DNA from: an uncultured Clostridia bacterium
GTDB taxonomy: Bacteria; Bacillota; Clostridia; Oscillospirales; Oscillospiraceae
Assembly (NCBI GenBank): GCA_946184215.1
Contig: CAMHER010000017.1
Coordinates: 1-16,533, forward strand
Length of the DNA: 16,533 nucleotides
Reading direction: 5' to 3'
The position numbers were made by a program, and so were the translations under genes. Positions 5,954 to 13,796 of this stretch are shown piece after piece. The first letter of the stretch is position 1. Every line of letters begins with the position of its first letter. A model generated the notes under the pieces. It made no database searches. It saw only the letters and a program-made list of their open reading frames with translations, and had not been told where the DNA came from.

Positions 5954-6456
5954 CAAAGCCTCCCTTTCAATTTCTCAACGAGACGCGCAAGCGAATCCAC
6001 ACCCGCGTCGCTCAAATTCTCCACTACAGAAAGCGTCTCCGTGATGGCCATATAACTGACCATCAGATTCACCATCCATCCCGGCGCATGCAGCGTGGCC
6101 ATCATCAAATCCACGAGGCAGGCCACGATTACGCACACGCCGTAAAGGAGCAGCTTGCAAAGCCCCTGTTCCTTCATCACGCGGCTCTCGATCTTGCCCG
6201 CCCGACGCGCGGCGGGAATCTTCCAAATCGACCGGAGCAGCGACGGATGTTCCTCGCCCTGCTCCACAAGATGCCTGTAACTGATGGCGATCCACCGCGT
6301 CAGGCAGTCAAGGAACACCAGCATCACAAAACACAAAAACAACATCGCGTGCTGATGCCCCGTCACCGTCAGAACGGCACTGGCCGTGGCCTTCACCCAG
6401 AAGTTGCCGAAAAAATTATTCGCCGACTGTGTCAGCGCATCGAAATCCATATGCAT
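5953..6456 (-). CDS. Phage holin
   Basis: This is a 167-residue membrane protein that forms the cytoplasmic-membrane lesion allowing the lysozyme to reach the wall. Three hydrophobic segments are visible at about residues 37-58, 99-122 and 127-145. The last runs into ITETLSVVENLSDAGV, which matches the conserved C-terminal signature (N/TE-x-LS-I/V-x-EN) of the toxin-secretion/phage-lysis holin family. The loop between the first two segments is long and basic. ATG 6454-6456 has AAGGAG eight bases upstream. It is 21 bases downstream of the last tail gene and coupled to the lysozyme by TGATG. Confidence 0.85.
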   Translation of the reverse strand: MHMDFDALTQSANNFFGNFWVKATASAVLTVTGHQHAMLFLCFVMLVFLDCLTRWIAISYRHLVEQGEEHPSLLRSIWKIPAARRAGKIESRVMKEQGLCKLLLYGVCVIVACLVDLMMATLHAPGWMVNLMVSYMAITETLSVVENLSDAGVDSLARLVEKLKGRL

Positions 6457-6477
6457 TTTTCATTCTCCTTCCGTTTC

Positions 6478-7689
6478 TTACAATTCTTTGATGTTCTCTG
6501 TCCACTTGTCGATCCTGTTGTAAATGGCAAAACGCTGATTCCTGCATAATCCCTTGCTATACCCTACCATAAGCGGTTCCAACCTCCTTTCTTTGATGAG
6601 ATATAATCCGCTGTCCACATAATCCGGGTCTTCATAGCTCGGATTCGCGCCCACAGTGGTGAACATGTTTCCTATGAGAACATCCCGGTCAGCCACGCCC
6701 AAAAGGTATTCGTTATGACCGAGCTCACCGACCGTGAAATACATCCCCGCCACGAAATAATCCTCATAGATGATCTCGCCAGCGGAATTGTACAGCGTCA
6801 CCCAAGATATACCGGGCAAATTGATCGTCCATGCCACATCAGGAATCGGATTCACGGTAAAGTAAAATCCGTCTTGGCAGGGAAATCTTATGCCACTGAA
6901 TCCTCCGTCATAGTAGCTCTTTCTCACCCCATCTATAATGACGCCGGACGTGGATGCAAGGAGTCTCTCGCCTCCCGGAGTGTAATAGTGGAGGGATGCC
7001 GCCATGCAGGTTCCCTTTAATCGTCCTTGTGTACATCCCGTCACAATCATGACCGCCCAATGGCTTTCATCCTCTATAAACGCCCAGTCGCAAATAGCGC
7101 CACAGGTTTTACTGGGAATATCGCGGGCAGATGTCGGATCCGCCGGTATAGTGGAATACAGCCCCTCGGATATGCTTTCGTCACTCCACACATGGTCGGA
7201 GCAATCTATGCTGTGGAGAAGTTCACCGTCAGCGTAAATTCCCGCCACATAATGCTGTTTTCCTGCTCCCTGCAAGTCTTTGAGTGAGCGGAACCCCTTG
7301 ACTTCGTACAGTACGCCGTTTTTCTTGTTCGCTGCAATAGTATAGGAATCCACGTCATAGCGGTATTTCCAAGCATAGATCTCCTGACCGTTGTTCCATA
7401 TGAGCCTATACCCCGGCCACCACACGGTTTCGACTTGCTCCAAGCCTTCTTTGTATGTGTAAAGATACTGCTGCCCAAGCAAAACTGGGATTCCGGGCAT
7501 CTTTTCAGGCTCCATTGCAGCCGTTATTACAGCCGAGCCACCGCTCATGGAGTGATGTCCATAGACGCATCTGCCGTCTGTCCAAATGAGATCTCCCGGA
7601 GAGACGGCGGCGTTCCCGATACAGACGAGCCTTTTGCCGCCCGAATAGACATACCGTCCTTGCACCTTATCCGCTCTTACCCTGTACAT
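6478..7689 (-). CDS. Tail-tip or receptor-binding protein candidate, unrecognised family
   Basis: This is a 403-residue soluble protein without signal peptide or membrane segments. It is rich in Tyr, Trp, Gly and alternating polar/hydrophobic residues, which suggests an all-beta, possibly propeller-like fold; short units ending in GxxY or DGxxxY recur along it. Tryptophan-rich surfaces are common in carbohydrate-binding tail proteins. It is the last gene before the holin, the usual place for tail fibre or receptor-binding genes in siphoviruses, and this is the main reason for the call. ATG 7687-7689 starts right after the preceding stop (TGAGATG) with GGGGAA upstream. The longer frame to 7749 only overlaps the previous gene. 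Confidence 0.55.
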   Translation of the reverse strand: MYRVRADKVQGRYVYSGGKRLVCIGNAAVSPGDLIWTDGRCVYGHHSMSGGSAVITAAMEPEKMPGIPVLLGQQYLYTYKEGLEQVETVWWPGYRLIWNNGQEIYAWKYRYDVDSYTIAANKKNGVLYEVKGFRSLKDLQGAGKQHYVAGIYADGELLHSIDCSDHVWSDESISEGLYSTIPADPTSARDIPSKTCGAICDWAFIEDESHWAVMIVTGCTQGRLKGTCMAASLHYYTPGGERLLASTSGVIIDGVRKSYYDGGFSGIRFPCQDGFYFTVNPIPDVAWTINLPGISWVTLYNSAGEIIYEDYFVAGMYFTVGELGHNEYLLGVADRDVLIGNMFTTVGANPSYEDPDYVDSGLYLIKERRLEPLMVGYSKGLCRNQRFAIYNRIDKWTENIKEL

Positions 7690-7690
7690 C

Positions 7691-7906
7691 TCAATTCCCC
7701 ACGATGACAGCTCGTCCATTCTCGGTGCGTTGCACCCAGACGGAATCACCCTCGTCAGAGGGAACGTCCACCGCCAAAGAAAAAGGATAGGCGCGGTTGC
7801 CTATCCTAACATTCTTCCCTTCGACGGTTCCTCTCTCCGCGCCGGGGATATTCTTTTTCCTCATGGCCTGTCGTACCACGGCGGCAAGGCCGTCCACTCC
7901 GTTCAT
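7691..7906 (-). CDS. Small tail-tip protein, unrecognised
   Basis: This 71-residue protein begins MNGVDGLAAVVRQAMRK, a short helix, then continues into a beta-rich part (...GTVEGKNVRIGN..., VDVPSDEGDSVWVQRTENGRAVIVGN). It looks like a small OB- or barrel-like domain of the kind attached to phage baseplate hubs. ATG 7904-7906 overlaps the hub gene stop as TGATG, with GGTGAGG as ribosome binding site. Transcribed with, and probably assembled next to, the 676-residue protein upstream. Function unknown. Confidence 0.6.
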   Translation of the reverse strand: MNGVDGLAAVVRQAMRKKNIPGAERGTVEGKNVRIGNRAYPFSLAVDVPSDEGDSVWVQRTENGRAVIVGN

Positions 7907-9936
7907 CAATACCACCTCACCAGATTCAACTTTTGCTTGAGACTCCTTGGCGTCAGTTCCACATTATTGGACACAAGGAAATACTCTTTCCCGTCCAGCT
8001 TCACCCTCTCCGTAAAATCTACAACATGGGTGATATCCGGCACACCGTTCTTGACGTTTGCCACGATTTCCAGCGACACATCCTCCTGCGTCTTCCGGTT
8101 CAGCCATTCGATGGCTTTCGTCAGTTCACGCAAGAATTCGTAGCCCCTGACAGGAAATGAGGTATCAATGAGGGACGTGCCTTTCAGCGGAATTGGCTCG
8201 AATGGCGTTCCGAGACTGTTCGAAAGATGCCTGTTCATGGCATCTACCATGTACTGGCTGGCCTTGCCTCCGGGTGGGCCCTGCGAGAGACTGCTTCCCT
8301 GAAATTTCTTGTCCACATAGACCGAAGTCAGATACCAGCCGCCCCCGATGGGCGCATGATACGTCGTGCGGGTGGTCGTCTTGTTTTCCTCCGTCGTCTC
8401 GGTCGTCGTTTCGTCGTCGGTTTCGGTGACGTTCGAGTCCTTTTTTTCCGTATGCGTCACCTCTGTTTCCAGCATCAAATAGATGTCCTTCGCCGTCCGG
8501 TGATATTCGTACTCCGTTCTGATAGTTGTCCCGTCCTTGCGGGTACACATTTTAGAGACAAGGTATTCCCCGTCGTAGCGGTAGTCCGTTTCATCGCCAT
8601 TGTTGCTCTCATGGATAAGGTAACCTCCCGCATAACGCAGATAGACTTTCCCCACGCCGATAACGCCGGAGAAGGGTACTGGGGAGTCCTCTCTGTCGCT
8701 TTGCGCACTCCGTCGAGGATCGTAATCATCGTCAGTGCTTTTGTTCCAAAGGGAACGGAGCATCTTTCGGTCAATCTGCGGCCTTGTGTGCGGCCATTCC
8801 GTAATGTCCAGCACAGATTTCTCCATGCCCCGTTGGATAACGTGCAGCGTATCCCCGCGAATGAACACATTGATTTGCCGCTGCGGAAGACGCGCCGTCC
8901 AGCCGAAGAGCGCAGAAACGAGGTCGCGATAGGTCATGCCGCTGTCGGAATAGTCCTGCGCCATTTGGTAATCCTCATAGGAAACCGAAAGTTTCAGTCC
9001 CAATACCTCCGCGATTCGCGCGACGTACCGGGAGCATTCGCCCCCAGCCGTCAAAATCGCGGCGATGGCCGCCGGATCATCTTCGGGCAAGTCGATAGGC
9101 TCCCATTTGACTGGCGGAAAACAGAACGGCGTATAGAGCAGCGCGTCCACGCCGTACATTCCCTTGACGGTCTGTACAAGATGCTGCTGGCTGGTTTCCT
9201 CAACAAGAAAGCTGTAGGAATAATCCAGCAGGCTTCCCTTGATGGAATCCTCGATGTTCATCGGCTTTACGGTTGCCATTTGGAAAGTGTCGGAAAGCGT
9301 CCGCTCGGATAGAGTGACAGAGATGGACTGGATGCCAGCCTCTGTATAGGGCGCGAGGGAATTGTCCGGAGATGGGCGCAGGATATAGGGAATGCGCCGT
9401 GCCGTATCCGCAGGGAACACCGCCAGTTTGTAAATAGTGCGCTGAAAGGCGACAGACGCTTCGCCTATAACTGCCGTTTGGATGACTGCGTTTGCCGTCG
9501 CAACCTGAAAGGAGTACAATTCCCGATATGTTCCCGCATGGAGACGGCTCGTCACATAGATGTCCCGCACTGCGGGAGCCTCCACTGTTATCGGTGCAGA
9601 CAAATCCTGCACAAAGCGGATCGTGGCGGCAACCGCCGTCTCCACATTTGTGAGTTCCCGAAATGTCCCCGCGTTGGTTTGAGCGGTAACGGCGACATTT
9701 CTCTCCGTTTCCGCCGTCACGGTCTTCTCCATCGGCGCAGGAGTGAATGTCATATAAGCAACGTCGGCCTTGACACGGATTGCCCCCTTGGGCGTAAACG
9801 TCAGATAGGCCGCGTCCATTTTTACCCATTCCGCGCCCTTGGGTACGAAAGTCAGGTACGCTATTCCCGGCTTTATGTTTTCCGTCCCCTTGGGCTGAAA
9901 CGCCATCATCGCCTTTGGCGTGAGTGTCATGCTCAT
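7906..9936 (-). CDS. Large tail-tip / hub-like protein with N-terminal 17-residue repeats
   Basis: This is a 676-residue protein. Residues 11-68 are three full and one partial copies of a 17-residue unit (L-T-F-x-P-K-G-x(5)-K/V-x-x-A-Y pattern). A second, 45-residue-spaced duplication follows: VAVTAQTNAGTFREL at 81-95 and IYVTSRLHAGTYREL at 126-140. Residues about 200-390 (ISVTLSERTLSDTFQMATV..., RYVARIAEVLGLKLS, ...YRDLVSALFGWTARLPQR...) resemble the beta-barrel and linker plan of tail hub / gpD-like proteins. A Thr/Glu-rich low-complexity linker at about 490-525 separates a C-terminal domain. Position two genes after the tape measure fits a Tal or hub role. ATG 9934-9936 is coupled to the previous stop with only a weak ribosome binding site. 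Confidence 0.65.
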   Translation of the reverse strand: MSMTLTPKAMMAFQPKGTENIKPGIAYLTFVPKGAEWVKMDAAYLTFTPKGAIRVKADVAYMTFTPAPMEKTVTAETERNVAVTAQTNAGTFRELTNVETAVAATIRFVQDLSAPITVEAPAVRDIYVTSRLHAGTYRELYSFQVATANAVIQTAVIGEASVAFQRTIYKLAVFPADTARRIPYILRPSPDNSLAPYTEAGIQSISVTLSERTLSDTFQMATVKPMNIEDSIKGSLLDYSYSFLVEETSQQHLVQTVKGMYGVDALLYTPFCFPPVKWEPIDLPEDDPAAIAAILTAGGECSRYVARIAEVLGLKLSVSYEDYQMAQDYSDSGMTYRDLVSALFGWTARLPQRQINVFIRGDTLHVIQRGMEKSVLDITEWPHTRPQIDRKMLRSLWNKSTDDDYDPRRSAQSDREDSPVPFSGVIGVGKVYLRYAGGYLIHESNNGDETDYRYDGEYLVSKMCTRKDGTTIRTEYEYHRTAKDIYLMLETEVTHTEKKDSNVTETDDETTTETTEENKTTTRTTYHAPIGGGWYLTSVYVDKKFQGSSLSQGPPGGKASQYMVDAMNRHLSNSLGTPFEPIPLKGTSLIDTSFPVRGYEFLRELTKAIEWLNRKTQEDVSLEIVANVKNGVPDITHVVDFTERVKLDGKEYFLVSNNVELTPRSLKQKLNLVRWY
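9733..9906 (-). repeat. 51-base coding repeat (17-residue unit)
   Basis: The DNA encodes three consecutive 17-residue units and a seven-residue partial fourth. Each contains F-x-P-K-G or a close variant at the same phase and ends in A-Y. The nucleotide copies have diverged while the protein pattern is kept, which suggests an old, selected repeat. A truncated unit (residues 3-10) may precede the first. Confidence 0.75.
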
Positions 9937-9939
9937 GGC

Positions 9940-10866
9940 TTACGCCCAGGCTTTCCAGCCGAATCTGTACCCCCGCAAATCCTCCAAGGTCATGGACACA
10001 GCGCCGCCAATCAAGGTCTTTGCCGTATTGTCCGTGGAGAGCGTCACGGAGGCGATGTCAGAAAGCGTTTCCTTGCCGCCGCAGGCGATGGCTTTTGTCA
10101 GCTCCGCGCCCGTGGTATATGCCGGATTTCCGGAAATATACAGCCCGGACACATGGGAAGCCCCGCCGTATGTGTTGATGAGAGCCTCCGCGTCAATCGT
10201 CTGGATGAAACGCTGTCCAGCCGTGGTTGCAGTATAGCTTCCGTCGTCGTTCCGCGTCATGTCCGTATCCGTTTCCGTGACGGGCAGGATGCCGACCTGA
10301 TCCTTGCAGCCCACAGGCGTGTCCGAAACGATAATGTTAGAAAAGAGCGCCTTCTCGTTTCTGCTGTAAAACGCCACAACGTCAGAGGGAACGGCGTAAC
10401 TGTCGCTCTGGACAAATCGTACGGTACGGTTCCTTTTGAATACTTCCACCCCATTGATTGTGATGGAATATAAACCTTGCTCGGAATACCCTGATTTCGC
10501 GTGAAACAAAATATCGTTGAGCCCATTAAAGTTCAGATTGATTTCCTCGTTATCCAGATGTTCGATTTGCGTGTTGCAACAAACCATATCCAAATACCAT
10601 GTCCCGGAACTTTCCCGAATAACCCATCCATTGCTGTTTCCTGCGTACATATGGGCTTCCACGGATGAGGACAAGGCTCCACGGATGGCAAGTGTGACTT
10701 TGGCGTAAATCTCAGTGGGAACTTCGGGAATCGTGACGCCTTTTTTGGAGCTTGGTTGCCAAAAAGCAACGCCGCCGTAGGGATTGAATTTACCTCCTTC
10801 AACGGTTGTGCCTCCCGCCACATCAAGCAAATCTGCCGTTCCCGGATTGATATACATAAACGACAT
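9940..10866 (-). CDS. Tail-tip protein with lectin-like features, unrecognised family
   Basis: This 308-residue protein starts MSFMYINPGTADLLDVAGG. The N-terminal two thirds (about residues 30-200) are beta-rich with segments such as GYSEQGLYSITINGVEVF and ALFSNIIVSDTPVG, the pattern of a laminin-G/concanavalin-like jelly roll. The C-terminal part is Thr/Ser-rich (TATTAGQRFIQTIDAE, LSDIASVTLSTDNT) and ends ...GYRFGWKAWA. No catalytic motif is seen. A role in surface binding or tail-tip structure is inferred from position among tail genes. ATG 10864-10866 is preceded by AGGAGGG, and the frame open to 11022 lacks support because it overlaps the upstream gene. Confidence 0.55.
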   Translation of the reverse strand: MSFMYINPGTADLLDVAGGTTVEGGKFNPYGGVAFWQPSSKKGVTIPEVPTEIYAKVTLAIRGALSSSVEAHMYAGNSNGWVIRESSGTWYLDMVCCNTQIEHLDNEEINLNFNGLNDILFHAKSGYSEQGLYSITINGVEVFKRNRTVRFVQSDSYAVPSDVVAFYSRNEKALFSNIIVSDTPVGCKDQVGILPVTETDTDMTRNDDGSYTATTAGQRFIQTIDAEALINTYGGASHVSGLYISGNPAYTTGAELTKAIACGGKETLSDIASVTLSTDNTAKTLIGGAVSMTLEDLRGYRFGWKAWA

Positions 10867-10880
10867 GGAAATCCCTCCTG

Positions 10881-11297
10881 TCAGGCCACGACGACTTTGC
10901 CCGTAGCGTTGATTGTTACGCTTGCGTCCTTCTGCGGCGTTTCGGTGCTGGAACTGGACGCTTTCGCCCAAAAGATGACGTTTGCTGCTGCGACGTCGGA
11001 AAGCGATAGTGTATCTCCCCACGTCGCCGAGGCAAGAGCCGCCGCGCTGTCCTCGTAGGAATCATCTGCCGCTACCTTCCATTTGTCCGCGCTGTCCCCG
11101 GAGATAGCGATGGACACATCGCCGTCGATCTTGAATCCCTCATCACATCGGACGGCACATTTCACGGCGGCCTCCTCGTTTTTCGCGGCATCGAGAGTCA
11201 CGGCAATGGGAGACGTTCCCGCCCCGGTGCTGGCCTCCGTGCCGTCCGTGCCTCCCGCCGTTGGGTTGTTGATGTATATATGCAGTTGATTTGCCAT
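10881..11297 (-). CDS. Small tail protein, Ala/Thr/Ser-rich, unrecognised
   Basis: The 138-residue protein begins MANQLHIYINNPTAGGTDGT and has repeated beta-strand-like stretches (ISGDSADKWKVAADDSYED, VIFWAKASSSSTETPQKDASVTINATGKVVVA). The composition and size resemble a small Ig-like or decoration domain in phage tails. ATG 11295-11297 was chosen because GGAGG (11306-11310) lies eight bases upstream; an earlier ATG at 11303 is only two bases from it. The GGAGG lies within the end of the preceding gene. Function unknown. Confidence 0.6.
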   Translation of the reverse strand: MANQLHIYINNPTAGGTDGTEASTGAGTSPIAVTLDAAKNEEAAVKCAVRCDEGFKIDGDVSIAISGDSADKWKVAADDSYEDSAAALASATWGDTLSLSDVAAANVIFWAKASSSSTETPQKDASVTINATGKVVVA

Positions 11298-11299
11298 AC

Positions 11300-11632
11300 T
11301 CATAACCTCCAAAACTCAAGCTTCAAATCGTAGTGGTCAGGGAATCGGGGAACGTATCGCCAGCTTTTCACCACGACACGAAGATTTCTATGGATGATGC
11401 CCGCCTCGTCCTCCACGTCCACAAGCGTTCTATTGTTCCAGTATCCCTTGATAACATTCCATCCCGCCGCGCTGACCGTTACGGTGCATCCGATTTTGTC
11501 CCCGGCCTCGATATGCCCGTAGTCCTGCACCGCCACGCCGCCGAGGATTTCCACGGTTTCCTGCCGGTCGTCGGGCGTGGTTTCCCATCCCTCGACGGAA
11601 AGCGTCCTCACGCCGCCGATGTCAATATGCAT
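11300..11632 (-). CDS. Small tail protein after tape measure, unrecognised
   Basis: The 110-residue protein starts MHIDIGGVRTLSVEGWETT and has a compact beta-rich profile: a -GWETTPDDRQETVEILGG- region, -GDKIGCTVTVSAAGW-, -RTLVDVEDEAGIIHRNLRVVVKSW- and a C-terminal -YDLKLEFWRL. Gene order (directly after the tape measure) is that of distal tail or tail-completion proteins, but the sequence is too short to assign. ATG 11630-11632 overlaps the end of the tape measure gene; GGAG(A) lies upstream. A GTG at 11641 is too close to that site. Confidence 0.6.
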   Translation of the reverse strand: MHIDIGGVRTLSVEGWETTPDDRQETVEILGGVAVQDYGHIEAGDKIGCTVTVSAAGWNVIKGYWNNRTLVDVEDEAGIIHRNLRVVVKSWRYVPRFPDHYDLKLEFWRL

Positions 11633-13781
11633 TATCGTCACTCTCCAGTGCGCTCTCGATGGCGGGCGTGATTTTGTCGGCCACCGCGTTCGCCAATATC
11701 TGCATCCCTTCGTTGTCCTGCGTCACCGCATTCTCGATATTTACATTGATTTCAATGGGATGGGATTTGTACTCCGGGGGGAATTGCGGCGGTATCGGCT
11801 CTCCTGCATTGGGATTTATAGGCTGCCAATCCCCGCCAGCCGGACGGATGACATTTCTCGCATCTCTGTCACGGTCAAGGGCGCGGTAAAAGTCGGCGTT
11901 GGGCGAGAAATAAGGCAAGAGATTTTCCAGCATGTGCTGCTGCGCTTGCTGGAACGCCTCGACGTCCTCCGGCTTGATGTTCAAGTCTTCCTCCGACAGA
12001 CCGTTCTGCCGCATATATGTGCGCCGCAGGCCTTCCTCGCCGCCCCGCTGATACGCCTTGAACTGCTCCCGCTGTGATTTCAGGATTTGCATCGCAGCGT
12101 TCCGTTGCGCCTCCATTTTCTGCTGCTCAGCCGCCTCGGTAGCCTTGACCTCATCCAACCCTTTCTGAATCCACGCCTGCTTTTCCCGCTCGATTTGGTT
12201 GAGCCGCTTTTGAAGCGACGTTTCATAGATATTGTCGAGATATGCCGCTGTCTGCTCCGAAAACTCGCGGACGGCCCTGTCCTTTTGCATTTGGGCATTT
12301 TGGTCAATCAGGGAGAGGGAATCCTTGTCCGGCTCGGCGTGATATTCCTTCGCCATCGCCGCAAGTTCCTGCTTGTACTTCTCGGCCTGCCTGTCGATAG
12401 CGGCGAGCTTGTTGTCAATGTCGGTGTTGAGAGCAGAGTCTAACGAATACTGAATCGTGTCATCGAATTTGACAAGCCTGTCCGCATAGGCGTCAAGCTC
12501 CTTCTCGCGGATTTTTGCCCGCGCCTCTGCTTTTTTGCGCTCCGCCTCTTCAGCGGCCTGAAGTTCTCTTTCCGCTTCCTCCTTCATGGCGGCGTCGTAT
12601 TCGGCGCGGGTGTATCCAAACTGATAGCGGAGATTCTTATAACGCTTCCGGATTGTCTCCGACATCTCACTGAAGGATTGCGAAAGGGAATTGACGACTT
12701 CAGTGACCTTCGGAGCGATATCCACGAGAAAGGGCAGGAACGCCGCGCCAATCGATACCTTGATCTGGTCGATGGACAGATCCAGTTCCTTCATTTGGTC
12801 GTCCAGCGCTTTCGACTGAGCGACGAATTCCTCCGCGCTCTTATTGTCGAAGAGGCCGCCCATCCGAGCGCGAGTCTGCTCAATTTGCTCGTAATTGGCA
12901 AGCACGTCGCGGAGAGCGTCAGCACCTGTCCCCAGCGCGGAGAAGTATTCGTTTGTCATTCCCGCACTCTTCGCGGTCTGGTAGCCCTCCGCGAGTCTTT
13001 TTAGCTGCTCGTTATAGCCGACAAGATTGCCCTGCTCGTCCTGCAGAGATACACCGAAACGCGCAAGACCCTCACGCGCGGATTCGCCAGCAGCCCCCAC
13101 GGACTGAATCCGTTTGTCGAGCCCCGTGATGAAACGGGAGAACGCATCCTTATCTGCACCGCCCAATGCAAGAGCGGCAGACAATCCCTGCGCATCCTTC
13201 GCCGAGACATTCAGTTGCTCCGCAAAACGCCCCAGTTCCTGTCCTGACTTGGCGGCATACTGTGTCATCTCGGCGAGTCCCACCGCCAGCGCAGCGATTG
13301 CCGTCACCGTCAGTCCGACCGTAACGCCAACAGCCTCTACAGCGGCAGCCGACACACCGGCCTCGGAGGAAAGCCCCCGGAGCGCGGCTTCCCACTTTGA
13401 AACTTCCAGTTCCTGCAACAGAACGCTGTTGGAGAGTTTCCCCTTAATACCAGCGCCCACCTTCTTGTCGCCGGAGGCTTTTTCGTACTGCTCCTTGAGA
13501 AGCTGCAGCTTCGTCCTCTGGACGTCAAGAATATCGTTCAGCCGTGCTTCCTTGACGTGAAGTTTGTCCACCTCCGTCCCGGCGTTCTCAAGGTTGGTGA
13601 GGTCGATTTCCGCACGGATTTCCAGCTGCTTCGCCCGGTGGTTCAGCTTCGTTATCATTTCCGAGACAGTCTTGTCCGCCACCGCAGCGTCAAGGTCGAG
13701 CTGCTCAAGGTCGAGTTCCAGCCCGACGGATAGTTCCGCAATCTGGTAATCTCCCGTGCCTATTCCGCTCTTTCTCGGCAT
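11622..13781 (-). CDS. Phage tail tape measure protein
   Basis: The 719-residue protein sets tail length and is released during DNA ejection. It has an N-terminal coiled region, a hydrophobic stretch at about residues 150-172 (VGVTVGLTVTAIAALAVGL), then the tape-measure core with SGQELGRFAEQLNVSAKDAQGLS, typical of the family. A second hydrophobic area (GAAFLPFLVDIAPKVTEVV, about 345-365) follows, then a long charged helix (AAEEAERKKAEARAKIREKE). By the usual 0.15 nm per residue its length would correspond to a tail of roughly 100 nm. ATG 13779-13781 has GGGGAGG just upstream. It follows the frameshifted chaperone gene, the canonical order in long-tailed phages. Confidence 0.92.
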   Translation of the reverse strand: MPRKSGIGTGDYQIAELSVGLELDLEQLDLDAAVADKTVSEMITKLNHRAKQLEIRAEIDLTNLENAGTEVDKLHVKEARLNDILDVQRTKLQLLKEQYEKASGDKKVGAGIKGKLSNSVLLQELEVSKWEAALRGLSSEAGVSAAAVEAVGVTVGLTVTAIAALAVGLAEMTQYAAKSGQELGRFAEQLNVSAKDAQGLSAALALGGADKDAFSRFITGLDKRIQSVGAAGESAREGLARFGVSLQDEQGNLVGYNEQLKRLAEGYQTAKSAGMTNEYFSALGTGADALRDVLANYEQIEQTRARMGGLFDNKSAEEFVAQSKALDDQMKELDLSIDQIKVSIGAAFLPFLVDIAPKVTEVVNSLSQSFSEMSETIRKRYKNLRYQFGYTRAEYDAAMKEEAERELQAAEEAERKKAEARAKIREKELDAYADRLVKFDDTIQYSLDSALNTDIDNKLAAIDRQAEKYKQELAAMAKEYHAEPDKDSLSLIDQNAQMQKDRAVREFSEQTAAYLDNIYETSLQKRLNQIEREKQAWIQKGLDEVKATEAAEQQKMEAQRNAAMQILKSQREQFKAYQRGGEEGLRRTYMRQNGLSEEDLNIKPEDVEAFQQAQQHMLENLLPYFSPNADFYRALDRDRDARNVIRPAGGDWQPINPNAGEPIPPQFPPEYKSHPIEINVNIENAVTQDNEGMQILANAVADKITPAIESALESDDNAY

Positions 13782-13796
13782 GATTTCACCTCCCCG

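Noticed and set aside
8227..9312. A 361-codon plus-strand frame, and similarly long plus-strand frames at 9478-10473, 975-1787, 5246-6055 and 14150-14914
   Set aside because: They lie opposite well-supported minus-strand genes, have Arg/His/Pro-rich low-plausibility translations and no ribosome binding sites. They are antisense shadows of GC-rich coding sequence.
10867..11022. N-terminal extension of the 308-residue tail protein by 52 residues
   Set aside because: It overlaps the upstream small tail gene almost entirely, is Arg-rich in the manner of a shadow frame, and AGGAGGG marks ATG 10866.
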